A stretch of DNA of 64,000 nucleotides from Symsagittifera roscoffensis (Eukaryota; Xenacoelomorpha; Acoela; Convolutidae). Shown piece after piece: positions 42,625-53,035 of this stretch. The stretch is from NCBI RefSeq assembly GCF_963678635.1, contig NC_087070.1, positions 16,835,318-16,899,317 on the forward strand, given 5' to 3'. Below the pieces are notes generated by a model. It was not told where the DNA came from. It ran no database searches and saw only the letters and a list, made by a program, of their open reading frames with translations. Position numbers and translations under genes: made by a program. Every line of letters begins with the position of its first letter. Positions within the stretch are counted from its first letter, which is position 1.

Positions 42625-45230
42625 AATTATTAATTTTTCTCCAACTCTTTTTTCTAGTAACCTCAAATCAAAACATAAACCCTTCCCCTCGTACAGGACC
42701 ACAAGATTTATTAGTAACACATTACGATTGCGAAGAAAATGAACAAAAAACACTACATAAATATGCAATAAATCAAGTATCACAATGTGAAACAGAACCA
42801 CAAGCTATAGAAACCACAGATATAATAGCAACACTCTATTCAAAAGCCCGAGCAACAACAGTTACAGGTTATAAATTCACAGCGACATTTTCCGAAAAGA
42901 AAGTACATTGTTCACAAGTCTCGAACGGAAACAAAAACCGACTTGACCATGAATCATTCTATCAAAGTAATATAGAACGCCTTTTACATCTCAATCCCGA
43001 CGATTGTAAAAATGAATTACTTAGACTAAACATCACACAAAATAAAAACTCCCAAAGAAAATTAGTTAAGTTTCAAGTTTTTTCAGACTCTGTACACCAA
43101 TCACAACTTGAAAGACACCAAGGACATATAAAACTAGACGAAAAATACCCGTATAACGGCGCACACGGACGATTAACCTATGACCTACATGATAAACATT
43201 GGATACCACACATTGGTATAAATAACCCATCAAACTGCAAAGCAGACACGAAAAATAAAGGATACCAAGAAATAATGTTTTTCGATTGGAAAATACAACT
43301 CGAAAAAATACAACTCACACGAGATTTATCTGATAATACAATGATCTATCAAGGAATCCGACTACCTTGTAAAAATGATCAAGGATATTGCGACCCTACA
43401 ACAAGAACACAAGCAACAATTGTTTGGTTCCCCGAAGATACATGTACAACATTTCAAGTAGCAAAAATACACGCTCGTATGATAAAATTTCACGAAAAAT
43501 ATTTCATACAATCAATTCCTTATGAACAAGTCCATCCATCACGCAAACTAAGTTCCGATTTTAGAAACATAGACAATATAGAGAATAAATTGACACGTTT
43601 TCAAATATATCAAGAAACAGAACTTGCATGTAAATACAGGAATCCACTTCACAGAACACAATACTCTGAAATATTAGTTGAATATGAAAAAGGATTCGAC
43701 ATGACCACTGGAAAAGTAAAAATCGACCCATATGCCACAGGTCATCCTCTAAACGAAGGAACATCCTATATACCAGTTAATTTTGAAAAAAGCAACGGAC
43801 AACCTGGTGGACATCTAAAACCTTATGACACCAGAAGCACACGCTTACAAGAATTATCACTAATGAATACTACATATTTCGGTAATATCCACTATGATAT
43901 TCATTTAGATATGAAACTAGATTATACAATTAGCCGAATTTTTCAAGAAATGTCACTCTCCGAATTAGAAACACTACACCAACTATGCGAATTAGAACGA
44001 ACACAAATATTACAATCACTTGCACTAGCAGTATTAAAAATACCCTATGCAGGATACTTATTATCAGGAAATAGATCAAATTTTTTAGACTATGAAGGAA
44101 ACATCTTATGGTTTTATACTTGTACTAAAAAAGTATCACCACTATACGTTTTTGAAGATAAACGATGTTATAAAAGAATCCCTATCTTTTATAAGAATAA
44201 AGTACATTTCGTGGATACACTTTCACGAAGAACCTATTTCTGGGATACCGCAGTCCCATGTGGATCAGAAAATAGCCACAATGTAGTACAACTAAACCCT
44301 GATGAAAATAAATATTATCTTCTCACTCCATATCCCACATTAATGCAATCACTCAAAAAATTTTCACCAGAAAGCATTCGCGCTATCGCTCGAAACCCAA
44401 ATATAGACTTACAATCAATAGGAATCTATTCAAAATCAGATATTCAACATCACATTAGAACACAACAATTCCAAGAATTATTAACACAAATGGACACTAT
44501 ACAAAGACAATCAATTGACCAAAATCTACGCAAACTTGCAGAAACCGCAGGTTTTGCCGATATCTACACGCAAGACTATAGCGGATATTTTAAAGACATT
44601 AAAGATTATATATATCTAAACGGCGAAAAATACCGTCCCCAAGATATATCACCAATCAACATTTTTAGCTTTGTTACACTCAAGAATGAAATCCTTGATT
44701 TTCTAGGATGGCCCTACTACATCTTAGAAAAATTGACTATTTTATACGCAATGTTTAACTTTATTGGATTTCTTTTCTCACTCTTAAAAGGAATCTACAA
44801 TACATGTGCTATACACACACAAGTAAACAGACAAGCAAGCGTAGCACGCATACTCTTTGCAGGATTTTTTGGAATTTTTTCCACATCTATAAACAAAATT
44901 CTTTTAGACGCACAAATAAAAGAATATAACACAAAAATAACAACACGACAAAATACATACGACGAAGAACATAACAATGTCGACACACAGCCAACGGCAC
45001 CACAATTACCACCCCTACCAAATAACCATCCACTATCCCTAGTCCCACGAAATTTTCGAAATTTAGCAATCACACATAATCCAAATTTTCGACTCAATAC
45101 ATCGCAAAGTCCCGTCCAACATATAATGACACACCAGTCACAAGATGATAACACTTATGAACAAATTATTGAACAGCCCCATACCACCGCTTTTCAATCT
45201 CAAAATAATCATTTTTTTAGCCCACGATGA
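42612..45230 (+). CDS. env: Env-like class III-type glycoprotein, 872 aa
   Basis: A hydrophobic N-terminal stretch (about residues 3-17) looks like a signal peptide. The ectodomain is cysteine-rich, with a GYCDPTTRTQATIVW block at about 255-270, a CELERTQILQSLALA helix near 465, and a later RRTYFWDTAVPCG block. A strong membrane segment lies at about 710-735 (LTILYAMFNFIGFLFSLL), followed by a second hydrophobic stretch and a 130-residue polar tail. The cysteine pattern resembles glycoproteins of chuviruses and of BEL/Pao or gypsy elements that took them up. That family call rests on pattern recognition without an alignment. In an element with full gag-pol it would mediate membrane fusion. 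The ORF is intact here and broken in copy 1. Confidence 0.75.
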   Translation: MYILKLLIFLQLFFLVTSNQNINPSPRTGPQDLLVTHYDCEENEQKTLHKYAINQVSQCETEPQAIETTDIIATLYSKARATTVTGYKFTATFSEKKVHCSQVSNGNKNRLDHESFYQSNIERLLHLNPDDCKNELLRLNITQNKNSQRKLVKFQVFSDSVHQSQLERHQGHIKLDEKYPYNGAHGRLTYDLHDKHWIPHIGINNPSNCKADTKNKGYQEIMFFDWKIQLEKIQLTRDLSDNTMIYQGIRLPCKNDQGYCDPTTRTQATIVWFPEDTCTTFQVAKIHARMIKFHEKYFIQSIPYEQVHPSRKLSSDFRNIDNIENKLTRFQIYQETELACKYRNPLHRTQYSEILVEYEKGFDMTTGKVKIDPYATGHPLNEGTSYIPVNFEKSNGQPGGHLKPYDTRSTRLQELSLMNTTYFGNIHYDIHLDMKLDYTISRIFQEMSLSELETLHQLCELERTQILQSLALAVLKIPYAGYLLSGNRSNFLDYEGNILWFYTCTKKVSPLYVFEDKRCYKRIPIFYKNKVHFVDTLSRRTYFWDTAVPCGSENSHNVVQLNPDENKYYLLTPYPTLMQSLKKFSPESIRAIARNPNIDLQSIGIYSKSDIQHHIRTQQFQELLTQMDTIQRQSIDQNLRKLAETAGFADIYTQDYSGYFKDIKDYIYLNGEKYRPQDISPINIFSFVTLKNEILDFLGWPYYILEKLTILYAMFNFIGFLFSLLKGIYNTCAIHTQVNRQASVARILFAGFFGIFSTSINKILLDAQIKEYNTKITTRQNTYDEEHNNVDTQPTAPQLPPLPNNHPLSLVPRNFRNLAITHNPNFRLNTSQSPVQHIMTHQSQDDNTYEQIIEQPHTTAFQSQNNHFFSPR

Positions 45231-47026
45231 GCCGCCAACTTGGATCACTCCACCGATCAAATTCCCATCCAACCAATCTTACCTCTTCAATCCCAATCAT
45301 ACCACTTTTTGCTTTTCCGCCACCCGATTTTCCATCTAGCAATGTAACATCAGGCATGAATTCCGACACTAACTCACATATTTCAGTTTTATACTCCATC
45401 TCACAGCTAAATAACCCGAATATTGAAACCCCCGATGAATTTGCCGACTCAGAACCATCCCCATCCAATAATTTTCATAACCCTTCTAATTTTTCTCAAC
45501 CTCCTTTTCAACCCATATTGTCAAATAACCCTGACCCAATCACTCCCACACCCTCTTATGCTTCCCAAGTTACCCCAACCTACTCCTCATACCATTCTGA
45601 CCAATCATCTCATTCTCCAGACACCCCCCGAATCTCCCCAGAACTAGATAATTTTATTACCCTCCAACAACAACCCTACCATCTTAACACCCCGACCATA
45701 AACCAAATCTCCTCCACTACAGATTCATCCAATCCCCCTACACCCTCTACAAATTATACTGAATCATTAACACCATCATCCACATCCACTATATCTTCAC
45801 TAAACACAAATAGAGCTTACCGCACTTTTAAAAGAAAATTCCCCAACCATCCTTTCCCAGCAAAACCAGGAACAGCCCGTGAATACATCAACCACCCCCA
45901 GCATACTAACACTAAAGAATTTTTAGCTATCACTCTACCCTCATTTCCACAATACACTTTAAACACCCCTCACGACGCTAACGAAACACGCAACTTTGTA
46001 GATGAATACGTTTTAATGCCCACTCTCTCTTGGACCTCATACTATCATTTCACTAACCCTCTTTGCTTACCTTTATTCAGCACTTCCATCGATATAGAAC
46101 GAAACAAAGACATGCTATATCGACTAACTACACCACTAACCGCTAGACAGTTTACTTACGTTGGATACAAAAAATCACTAAAAATACACACTGCACCTAG
46201 AGCTAATGAATATACACTAGAATACTACGATCACAACATCATTAGAGCTAACCAAGATCAATTCTTAGACGACGATCGCTTCGCTAATCCACAAATCACC
46301 GAGAAATTTTTCATCAAGACACCATATGTATTTACACTAAACATCTTCGACCGAAAGTTTGATCACATTATTTCAGAAGCACTAACAAACACACAAGCAT
46401 ACGAAAGTTTTAAAGAACGCTTCCAAATCTTTTCACTAACCTTTCATTTCCTTGCACCACACGAAAGAGATTTACACTGCTCACACGATATTATGTTGCG
46501 CACTAAACAAACACATACATACAGTTACTATCGTTTCATCCAAAATCACTTTGACCTCCACACACCCTCTAGACAACCACACCATCGTTTCCAATTCATC
46601 AACTCAAAATACACTTCACCGTATTTCCTAAATTTCACATATTGTATTAAAGACACTAACCTCCATGGTATTCTTCGTAATTATGACCCCATAACCCAAA
46701 TGTACATTTTCTGCCCCATCACCAAGACCTTCAACGCCGAAGAATCCCGACCCTTCCTTATCCCGCACGAGTTCCTACAACCTATAGAAATCCCAATTTT
46801 AGAATTCATCCACAACACTAAATTTAACCACAAATTATATAACTTAATCCAAAACACACCTTATGAGTTTGCAGTAGGCACTGAAGAACTAACCACTATT
46901 AAGGCACTTCAATTGCTTTGGCCACTGCTTCAGACTAAAAATATCATCCGCATTCTAGCTAAACTACTAACAACTTCAGAACTAATTCACGACATCTTCC
47001 CCCACGGTTTTTTCCCCGACGACTAA
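45227..47026 (+). CDS. Unknown 599-aa accessory protein
   Basis: The ATG overlaps the env stop as ATGA (45227-45230), the same as in copy 1 at 3614. Residues 1-190 are low-complexity P/S/T/N. Residues 190-599 look folded, with many aromatic and histidine-containing blocks (AYRTFKRKFPNHPF, YVGYKKSLK, HCSHDIMLRTKQ, HHRFQFINSKYTSPYF). There is no signal peptide or clear membrane helix. Homology to 3614-5398 is best in the second part. I recognise no family. The position after env is where complex retroviruses carry regulatory or auxiliary genes; a matrix or regulatory role is a guess. Confidence 0.85.
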   Translation: MSRQLGSLHRSNSHPTNLTSSIPIIPLFAFPPPDFPSSNVTSGMNSDTNSHISVLYSISQLNNPNIETPDEFADSEPSPSNNFHNPSNFSQPPFQPILSNNPDPITPTPSYASQVTPTYSSYHSDQSSHSPDTPRISPELDNFITLQQQPYHLNTPTINQISSTTDSSNPPTPSTNYTESLTPSSTSTISSLNTNRAYRTFKRKFPNHPFPAKPGTAREYINHPQHTNTKEFLAITLPSFPQYTLNTPHDANETRNFVDEYVLMPTLSWTSYYHFTNPLCLPLFSTSIDIERNKDMLYRLTTPLTARQFTYVGYKKSLKIHTAPRANEYTLEYYDHNIIRANQDQFLDDDRFANPQITEKFFIKTPYVFTLNIFDRKFDHIISEALTNTQAYESFKERFQIFSLTFHFLAPHERDLHCSHDIMLRTKQTHTYSYYRFIQNHFDLHTPSRQPHHRFQFINSKYTSPYFLNFTYCIKDTNLHGILRNYDPITQMYIFCPITKTFNAEESRPFLIPHEFLQPIEIPILEFIHNTKFNHKLYNLIQNTPYEFAVGTEELTTIKALQLLWPLLQTKNIIRILAKLLTTSELIHDIFPHGFFPDD

Positions 47027-48588
47027 CAGGTAAGTATGAATTAAGTAAATACTACTAACTAATTACAGTATTAAAAACTCACCATTCTTTATTCATGTTT
47101 TCTTTAGATTTTTAGCCTTCATCCTAGATCATCTGAAAAATTCACAAAAGACAAATAAAAAATAACAAACTTCTTCAAAACTGTTTAAAACCCTATTAAA
47201 CTTTTGCACCAACAATTAAATAAATATAATACCAATGCAGTAAATTAATTTATACAATTTTCCCCCCAAAAGCAGTAAATCTAATTATAATGAAAATTTG
47301 TATCTTAAAATTCCCCCATAACTAGCAGTAAATTTCCAAATTCTATGCAGTAAATTAATAAAATGCAATTGCAGTACTAACCTTTTGATATTTTCATTCA
47401 TTCGCACAGAAATTCTATCCACACTCGCACAGCTCGCCCACGAAGAATTGTTTAAAATAATGAATTTCAGTTTCAAGTTTTCACACTCAACAACTCTAAC
47501 ATATAATAACATGTTTCAAACTTTCCTTTAACCCGGTTGGAAAGGAATCATATACTAAACAAAACTAACCAACGCAGCTTACTAAATACCACAAATCATA
47601 GAATAACAGCATGACTAAGAAAAGGAAACCAACGGTACCCAAACCGGATTAACCCAGTTTAAAACTGGATAATTTATTCTTTTGAAGACTATTACAAAGT
47701 CTTAGAAAGAGATAATAAAACACAAAAAAGTCGAAAGACAAACCCATACCACAAACAATTTGCTTTTTGGAAAAAGTACATAACCAACAAGACACAAGTA
47801 AAACCACAACAAACCCAACATAAAACGTTGTCACATAACAGGACCCCTCACAAAAACCGCATGAAATCATACTCCCACACCTGGCCTAACCCACCAGGAA
47901 GGACGTCCTGAGCATGCTCTATAGCCGGCCTAACCCACCGTGCTACATCCACGCTTTGTGACCACACCTTTTTTTTTAATAAGAGCTACTCAAGGGTCAG
48001 TAACTCTTCAAAATAACCGAACTAAAACAAAAAGCTTTTGTGAAAACAACTAACTAAAATCATTATTAAAAAATATTAAACTAATAAAAGTTTTATAAAA
48101 TGTAAAATCACATGATGCAATATATAGATCAGAATACAACACCAAGGACGAACATCAAAAGACAAGACGACCCCACTACACTCGAGAGAGAATGACCAAC
48201 TACAATCGATATGCCGCTCACAATCACAACTCAAAGGATTTAGAGTACGACTTGACCTCGCAGAAAAGGACTTCATTGAACCAGACCAATGACCACCTCG
48301 ATGACCCAAGTGTACGTACAGATCCGAGTAACCAGGCATCCCCTCCACGCACAATCTCCACGCCATTCCCAAGCTAAGATCAGACACAAAAGAAGTTCTC
48401 CACGAGGAACAGAAAAACCTGACATAGCCAACCATTCTGAAATCAGAATTGATTTTGTTGCAAAGACCCAGTCGTTGTCACAAGAAGAAGCGGAAGAAAA
48501 ATATGATGTTCGCCAAATACCAACGTCCATCATCCACCCTTGAATTACAGAAGAACTGTTCTAAAAAACTCTGTAAAACCCGGATGGG
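47027..48588 (+). promoter_or_regulatory. Long 3' noncoding region of the provirus
   Basis: 1.56 kb. GCAGTAAAT occurs about five times with variants at 47236-47375. A conserved block at about 47850-47975 contains GGCCTAACCCACC twice and CACGCTTTGTGACCACAC. A 61-aa ORF lies at 48192. Matching elements are present in copy 1 (5600-5770, 6245-6375, 6594). No clear polypurine tract is seen; GGATGGG directly before the LTR is the only purine-rich candidate. Confidence 0.6.
48192..48377 (+). CDS. Possible 61-aa protein near the 3' LTR
   Basis: The first 37 residues agree with those of an ORF at 6594 in copy 1 with few changes (shared NRYAAHNHNSKDL and KRTSL.QTNDHLD). After that, copy 1 is shifted by one base. 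The product is hydrophilic and basic, with no known motif. The nucleotide conservation could also come from an RNA element, so the coding status is uncertain. Confidence 0.35.
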   Translation: MTNYNRYAAHNHNSKDLEYDLTSQKRTSLNQTNDHLDDPSVRTDPSNQASPPRTISTPFPS

Positions 48589-48998
48589 TGGAACCTGATC
48601 TAAACTATATTTTATGATTGGATAAATTAAATGTTTTACCAATGTAAAGTATTTAATATTAACCAATCATGATCCATCTAACTAACAACCCACTTATTTG
48701 TAAGTGCTGAAGTTACTTGTAATTTCAGCACCAGAGAGATTTGAATTTAACTTAGAAATTAGTTGGACTCTCCCGAGCACTTCAGCAGCCGCAATAAACC
48801 AGTATACCCTAGATCTATTGAGCCTAGCAGAGACTAGTTAAACAACCTGAGACTAGATAGTATAAGAGTAAGATTAGGATCGGTATTAGACTAAGAAGTT
48901 GCACGAATCTATCCGGCCGAAAATAAGATAGCGTGACGAGCAGACGGTGTACCCTATCCGAAATTACTCTATGAGTTATACACTCCAGTCTTAACTCA
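48589..48998 (+). repeat. 3' LTR of the provirus
   Basis: Identical to the 5' LTR over 410 bp, with AATAAA at 48793-48798. It is followed directly by the right copy of the TTCA target duplication and by LINE sequence. Confidence 0.95.
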
Positions 48999-49002
48999 TT
49001 CA

Positions 49003-52000
49003 GTTCAAATTAAGCAAGGCCGAAAAATGTATTGAAAAAGAGTCTAGCATTGATGTGGTACTAATATTGATGTGGTATAATATGACTATTCATGAGCTGA
49101 GGATAACAGTGGAAAAAAAATGAAAACAACAGAGTATCTCTTGCAGCTAGATGAGTTTTTTCTTCGAATAAAATTTTCTCTTTTATATTAACTGATACTC
49201 AAAAAGGCTTCTAACTTGGATACATTGGAAGTTCTTCTCTATTTAAAAGTAAAATCCTTACAAAACAGTCATGACCAGTTCTGTGTACTTATTGAGTACC
49301 TCAAAACATAACCAGTCAAAACTGATTCATGCAAAAACCTGATATCAAATGGGAGTTTTCGTTGACAGAGATAAGAAAAAAGTGACGGACTGGCAATTTC
49401 TGTCAGATTTTGAATGAATTACAAGCGCTCTGTTTCCCATACTGAAACTGAGAGGTTAAATGATACACTGCTAGACAAAAAAGATCGAAAAATATCTGGG
49501 TTATATATAGCCCTCCCTCTCTTAAATTTAGTCATTTTCTGCAGAAAAATTGAGAAAATACTGATTGAAACAAAAGAATCACGTAAAAAGAATTTTATTG
49601 TTGAAGGTTTTAATTTAGATTTGCTAAAAAAATATCAAGCAATTGAAAAATGATTTCGAGGAATACGAACAGATTCTCAGCTGCTACGGTTTTCGTATAT
49701 GTAATCATGAAGCTACTAGAGTGACAGCAACTTCATCAGCTTGTTTCGACCATTTTGTTAGCAAACTTGACATTAGTGTAAAAACATTGACAACTTTTTT
49801 AGTTATCCCTACGCTTCATGCTGCAAACTAGCTCTAGAAAAAATTTATGGTTTTTGAATAAATACCAGTTCGTGATTTCAGACGTTTAAAAAATGAAAAC
49901 GAATTACTGAAAATGTTATTTCTTTTCGATCAGGTCTCGAGGATGTTACAACATGCAACCGCAGATAAAATGATTGAATACTTGACAAAATGAATGCTGT
50001 AAGTTTTTGACATTTTCGAGCCGAGGAAAATTAAAAAAAAAACTTCAAAATATTAAATTGTTTTACCAAAAAAATTAGAGACTTATGTCATGATCGCGAG
50101 CAACTACATGCAAAAATATTGGTAAATCCTAGCATTGAAAACATCACTGTTTCTGTTGCTTCCATAATTAAGCGAAAATTGAAATCCAGAAAATCAAACG
50201 GTGTTTTTACAATAACAAAATGAGTAAATTTAATGCAACAAGAGATATGTTTGATGTTTTTTACAGACATTTAGGTAGAAATAAAATATCAAAATTGAAC
50301 TCAATTGCGATGAATTGAATGCCCTATTTGTATTCATTGAAACAAAAAAACTTGCTGCATCGATATTTGATTTGCATCCGCCACAAATGCTAATAATGAT
50401 ATTGGCTCCACTTGTGTAATAGATCAAACTGATCGAGAAGAAATTTTTGAAATAATAAAACAACTAGGTCCTAAAAAGTCTACTGGTCATGACTCTTTAT
50501 CCAACGAAATGTTGAAAATGTGTGCACTAGTCATCAGCGAGTATCTAGCATCCTGCTTTAACATATAATTTGGTCAGGAGTTTTTTCCTGATGCATTTAA
50601 GCGAGCCAAAAAACTGCCTTGTTCAAAGATGCTTTTAAGTCCAACTACCGGCCAATTAGTCTTCTATCTACTAAAAGCAAAGTTTTGGAGAAAGTAATTT
50701 ATCATCGAATGCTTTCCATTGTTACAAAAAAAACTAATATTTTGGGTAAAAAACATTTCGGGTTCATAACAAGCATGCTTATGCTCATGCAATAACAAGA
50801 ATCGAAGAGTTATTACGAAAAACTACTATGGAAAAGAATCAGGATTGCCTTTCTTATTGATCTATGCAAAAGATTTGACACGGTCAATCATGGCACTTTG
50901 CTGTCAAAACTTAAAAATTATGGATCTAGTTGGAAAATAGACTAGCAGAAAGCAGCATGTAGTAAGTAGTCAAGATGCATCAAGTATCTGCAAATTGAGC
51001 TGTGGTGTGCCACAAAGTTCCGTTCTCGGGTCTTTGTTTTTCTTAAATAATAAAATAATAAATCTTATTGATCTATGCAAAAGATTTGACACGGTCAATC
51101 ATGGCATTTTGCTGTCAAAACTTAAAAGTTATGAATCTAGTTGGAAAATAGACTAGCAGAAAGCAGCATGTAGTAAGTAGTCAAGATGCATCAAGTATCT
51201 GCAAATTGAGCTGTGGTGTGCCACAAAGTTCCGTTCTCGGGTCTTTGTTTTTCTGCTTTACATAAATGACATCAATGCCAGTGCCCTAGAAACAAAACTT
51301 AGCTTTTTTGCTGACGAAACTGCACTAGTTGCCACTCTCAACAAAAAGAATAAACTCGGGAATTTTTCAGCTGACGTCCTATCTTTGGATCACTAGTGCT
51401 ACAAAAACAAACTATCAATCTTTTCAACAAAATGTGAATCTAAAATTTTGTATTTTTACAAAAAAAAGACGTATGATGATTTTGTTTTTGGGTAAGTCTA
51501 AAATGATACCTTGTGGCAGTTACAAGTATCTAAGAGTTTCAATCGACACAAAGCTTAGTTTTCAAGAGAATGTGGATTCCATTTTCAAAAAAAAAATAGT
51601 TAGACTCAATGGTATTTTTTATAAGGGACATAAATTTTTCTCAAAATTTTACTTACTCAAACTTTACACAGCGTATATTGCACCAGTTTTTTCATATGGA
51701 CTGCTTGTTCATGAATGTACTAACAAACGAAAGCTCGAAGGAATTTTTTTATGCCACACCCGTATCCTCCGAAAAAGGTTATTCAAAAAAGTATGATCAT
51801 ATCGCCATATGTTTTGCAGATAATGGCATTCAAACAGTGTACAATCTTTTTCTTGGTCAGAAACAATTTCACAAACTTTGCAAAAATTCCCGATAAACTA
51901 TCACCCTATCACTGGGGAATTAAAACGTAGATATAATCTTAGATCAAAATCATACCACCATCTTTAAACAGGTCAAACATAACGAAAATTTTAATTTTAT

Positions 52001-52100
52001 CATAAATCCTCAAATGCTACATGTTCTGATAAAAAATATTTTTCTACCAGCTGATTTGATGACATATAGCAGCAATCAACAAAACTTTTTGTTAAAGTCT
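49003..52100 (+). pseudogene. LINE 3' part: endonuclease and reverse transcriptase remnants
   Basis: It continues the LINE broken by the provirus. Endonuclease-like blocks lie at about 49440-49830 (IIVEGFNLDLLKK, then ATRVTATSSACFDHF, the SDH-type end of an AP endonuclease). RT blocks follow from about 50470 (KKSTGHDSL, NYRPISLLSTKSKVLEKVI, LIDLCKRFDTVNH, LSCGVPQSSVLGSLFF, FADETALVA, and a YLRVSIDTKLSFQENV block at 51530). The end has a YNLRSKSYHH-type terminus near 51950. Many stops and frameshifts show it is dead. The clade is probably of the CR1/Jockey kind, but uncertain. Confidence 0.8.
50853..51274 (+). repeat. Tandem duplication of about 211 bp inside the LINE RT
   Basis: The segment from CTTATTGATCTATGCAAAAG to the GTTTTTCTT block occurs twice (starts 50853 and 51064). 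It covers the palm region and adds to the damage of the RT. Confidence 0.85.
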
Positions 52101-52957
52101 TGAAGTTAAATTATTTCACAGACAGTTCAGAGTTGATTGATATGTTCCTTTGATCATAACGTTTAAAACCTAAGTATTTTAGATAAAAGACCATTTCAAT
52201 TTACTTTCTGTTAATTTCTATGGACCTGTGCAAGTTAGGCTGTTAAAATCCGTATAGTGGCCCTAACATGTTTGTAAAATTAACTTACAACCTTACATGG
52301 TTTATTTGCTAATGAAACGCAATTTATACTTCTATATCAAGTAAACCTTACAAGAGAAGTGAAAAGAAGTCAGCAAGTGATTCAACTGGTTTTGTTCAAC
52401 TAGCTAAAAAGTAGAAAAAAATTATATTCCAGTTTGATAACGCTTGCTAATTGCAATCGTAATCGAATCAAAAGCAAAAAAAAAACCAATCTCACAAAAA
52501 CAGACCACTAGCACTAAATAAGTTTTTAGTATGAATTGACGATCGATCACTAAACTTAAAATACTTGGGTAGATAAAAGTTAAGCCGTCAACGAAACACA
52601 CCAATAACAGAAATAAAAACATAAAAAATTGATGTCATAGAAAATTTTTGAGCAAACTAAAGTTCAAACTTGAAAGTTTTAGATCAAAATCGTACTAAAA
52701 CATTTAAAACAAATCCAATTTAGCTTTTCAACTTTCACACTGCACTTAAAACATTTAACAAGCCAATAAACATAACAAAAAACCTATAAAATATTTGAGT
52801 TCCTAGTTTGAAAAAAAAGAGGACGACTACACTTTAAAGTAAGAATCGTTTCTGTCGGAAAAAAACCCATGCTTTGGAAATTAAGCCGACGAAAAATAAT
52901 CCAAAAAACGATAGTCCCGGGAAAAAATTATTTTACTTAAACACTGAAAAAACACAA

Positions 52958-53035
52958 GGTCCGATTGAGATTTGAAATCCGGACGTGCGGGTGCTAAGGC
53001 AAACTAAGTGGGAGGTGCCTGAAATTTGGTAGGGA
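52958..53035 (-). repeat. tRNA-derived SINE head (S4, degenerate)
   Basis: The reverse strand reads CACTTAGTTTGCCTTAGCAC.., then GGATTTCAAATCTC (box-B-like), then GGACCTTGTG and a T-run. The layout is that of the better copies at 29240 and 59478. Confidence 0.5.

Larger units (their letters stand above)
30141..48998 (+). mobile_element. 18.86-kb Ty3/gypsy-type provirus with env and novel accessory ORFs
   Basis: Two LTRs of 410 bp, identical to each other by eye, start TGGAAC and end AACTCA. They are flanked by the 4-bp direct repeat TTCA (30137-30140 and 48999-49002). A primer-binding site follows the 5' LTR after two bases. The internal order is: 155-aa ORF, Gag-PR-RT-RNaseH-IN, two mini ORFs, ATG-less ORF, Env-like, 599-aa ORF, 1.56 kb noncoding. 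PR before RT and IN after RNase H is the Ty3/gypsy and retrovirus order. Identical LTRs mean recent insertion, but pol carries two stops. At nearly 19 kb it is about twice the length of usual env-bearing relatives. Confidence 0.93.
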
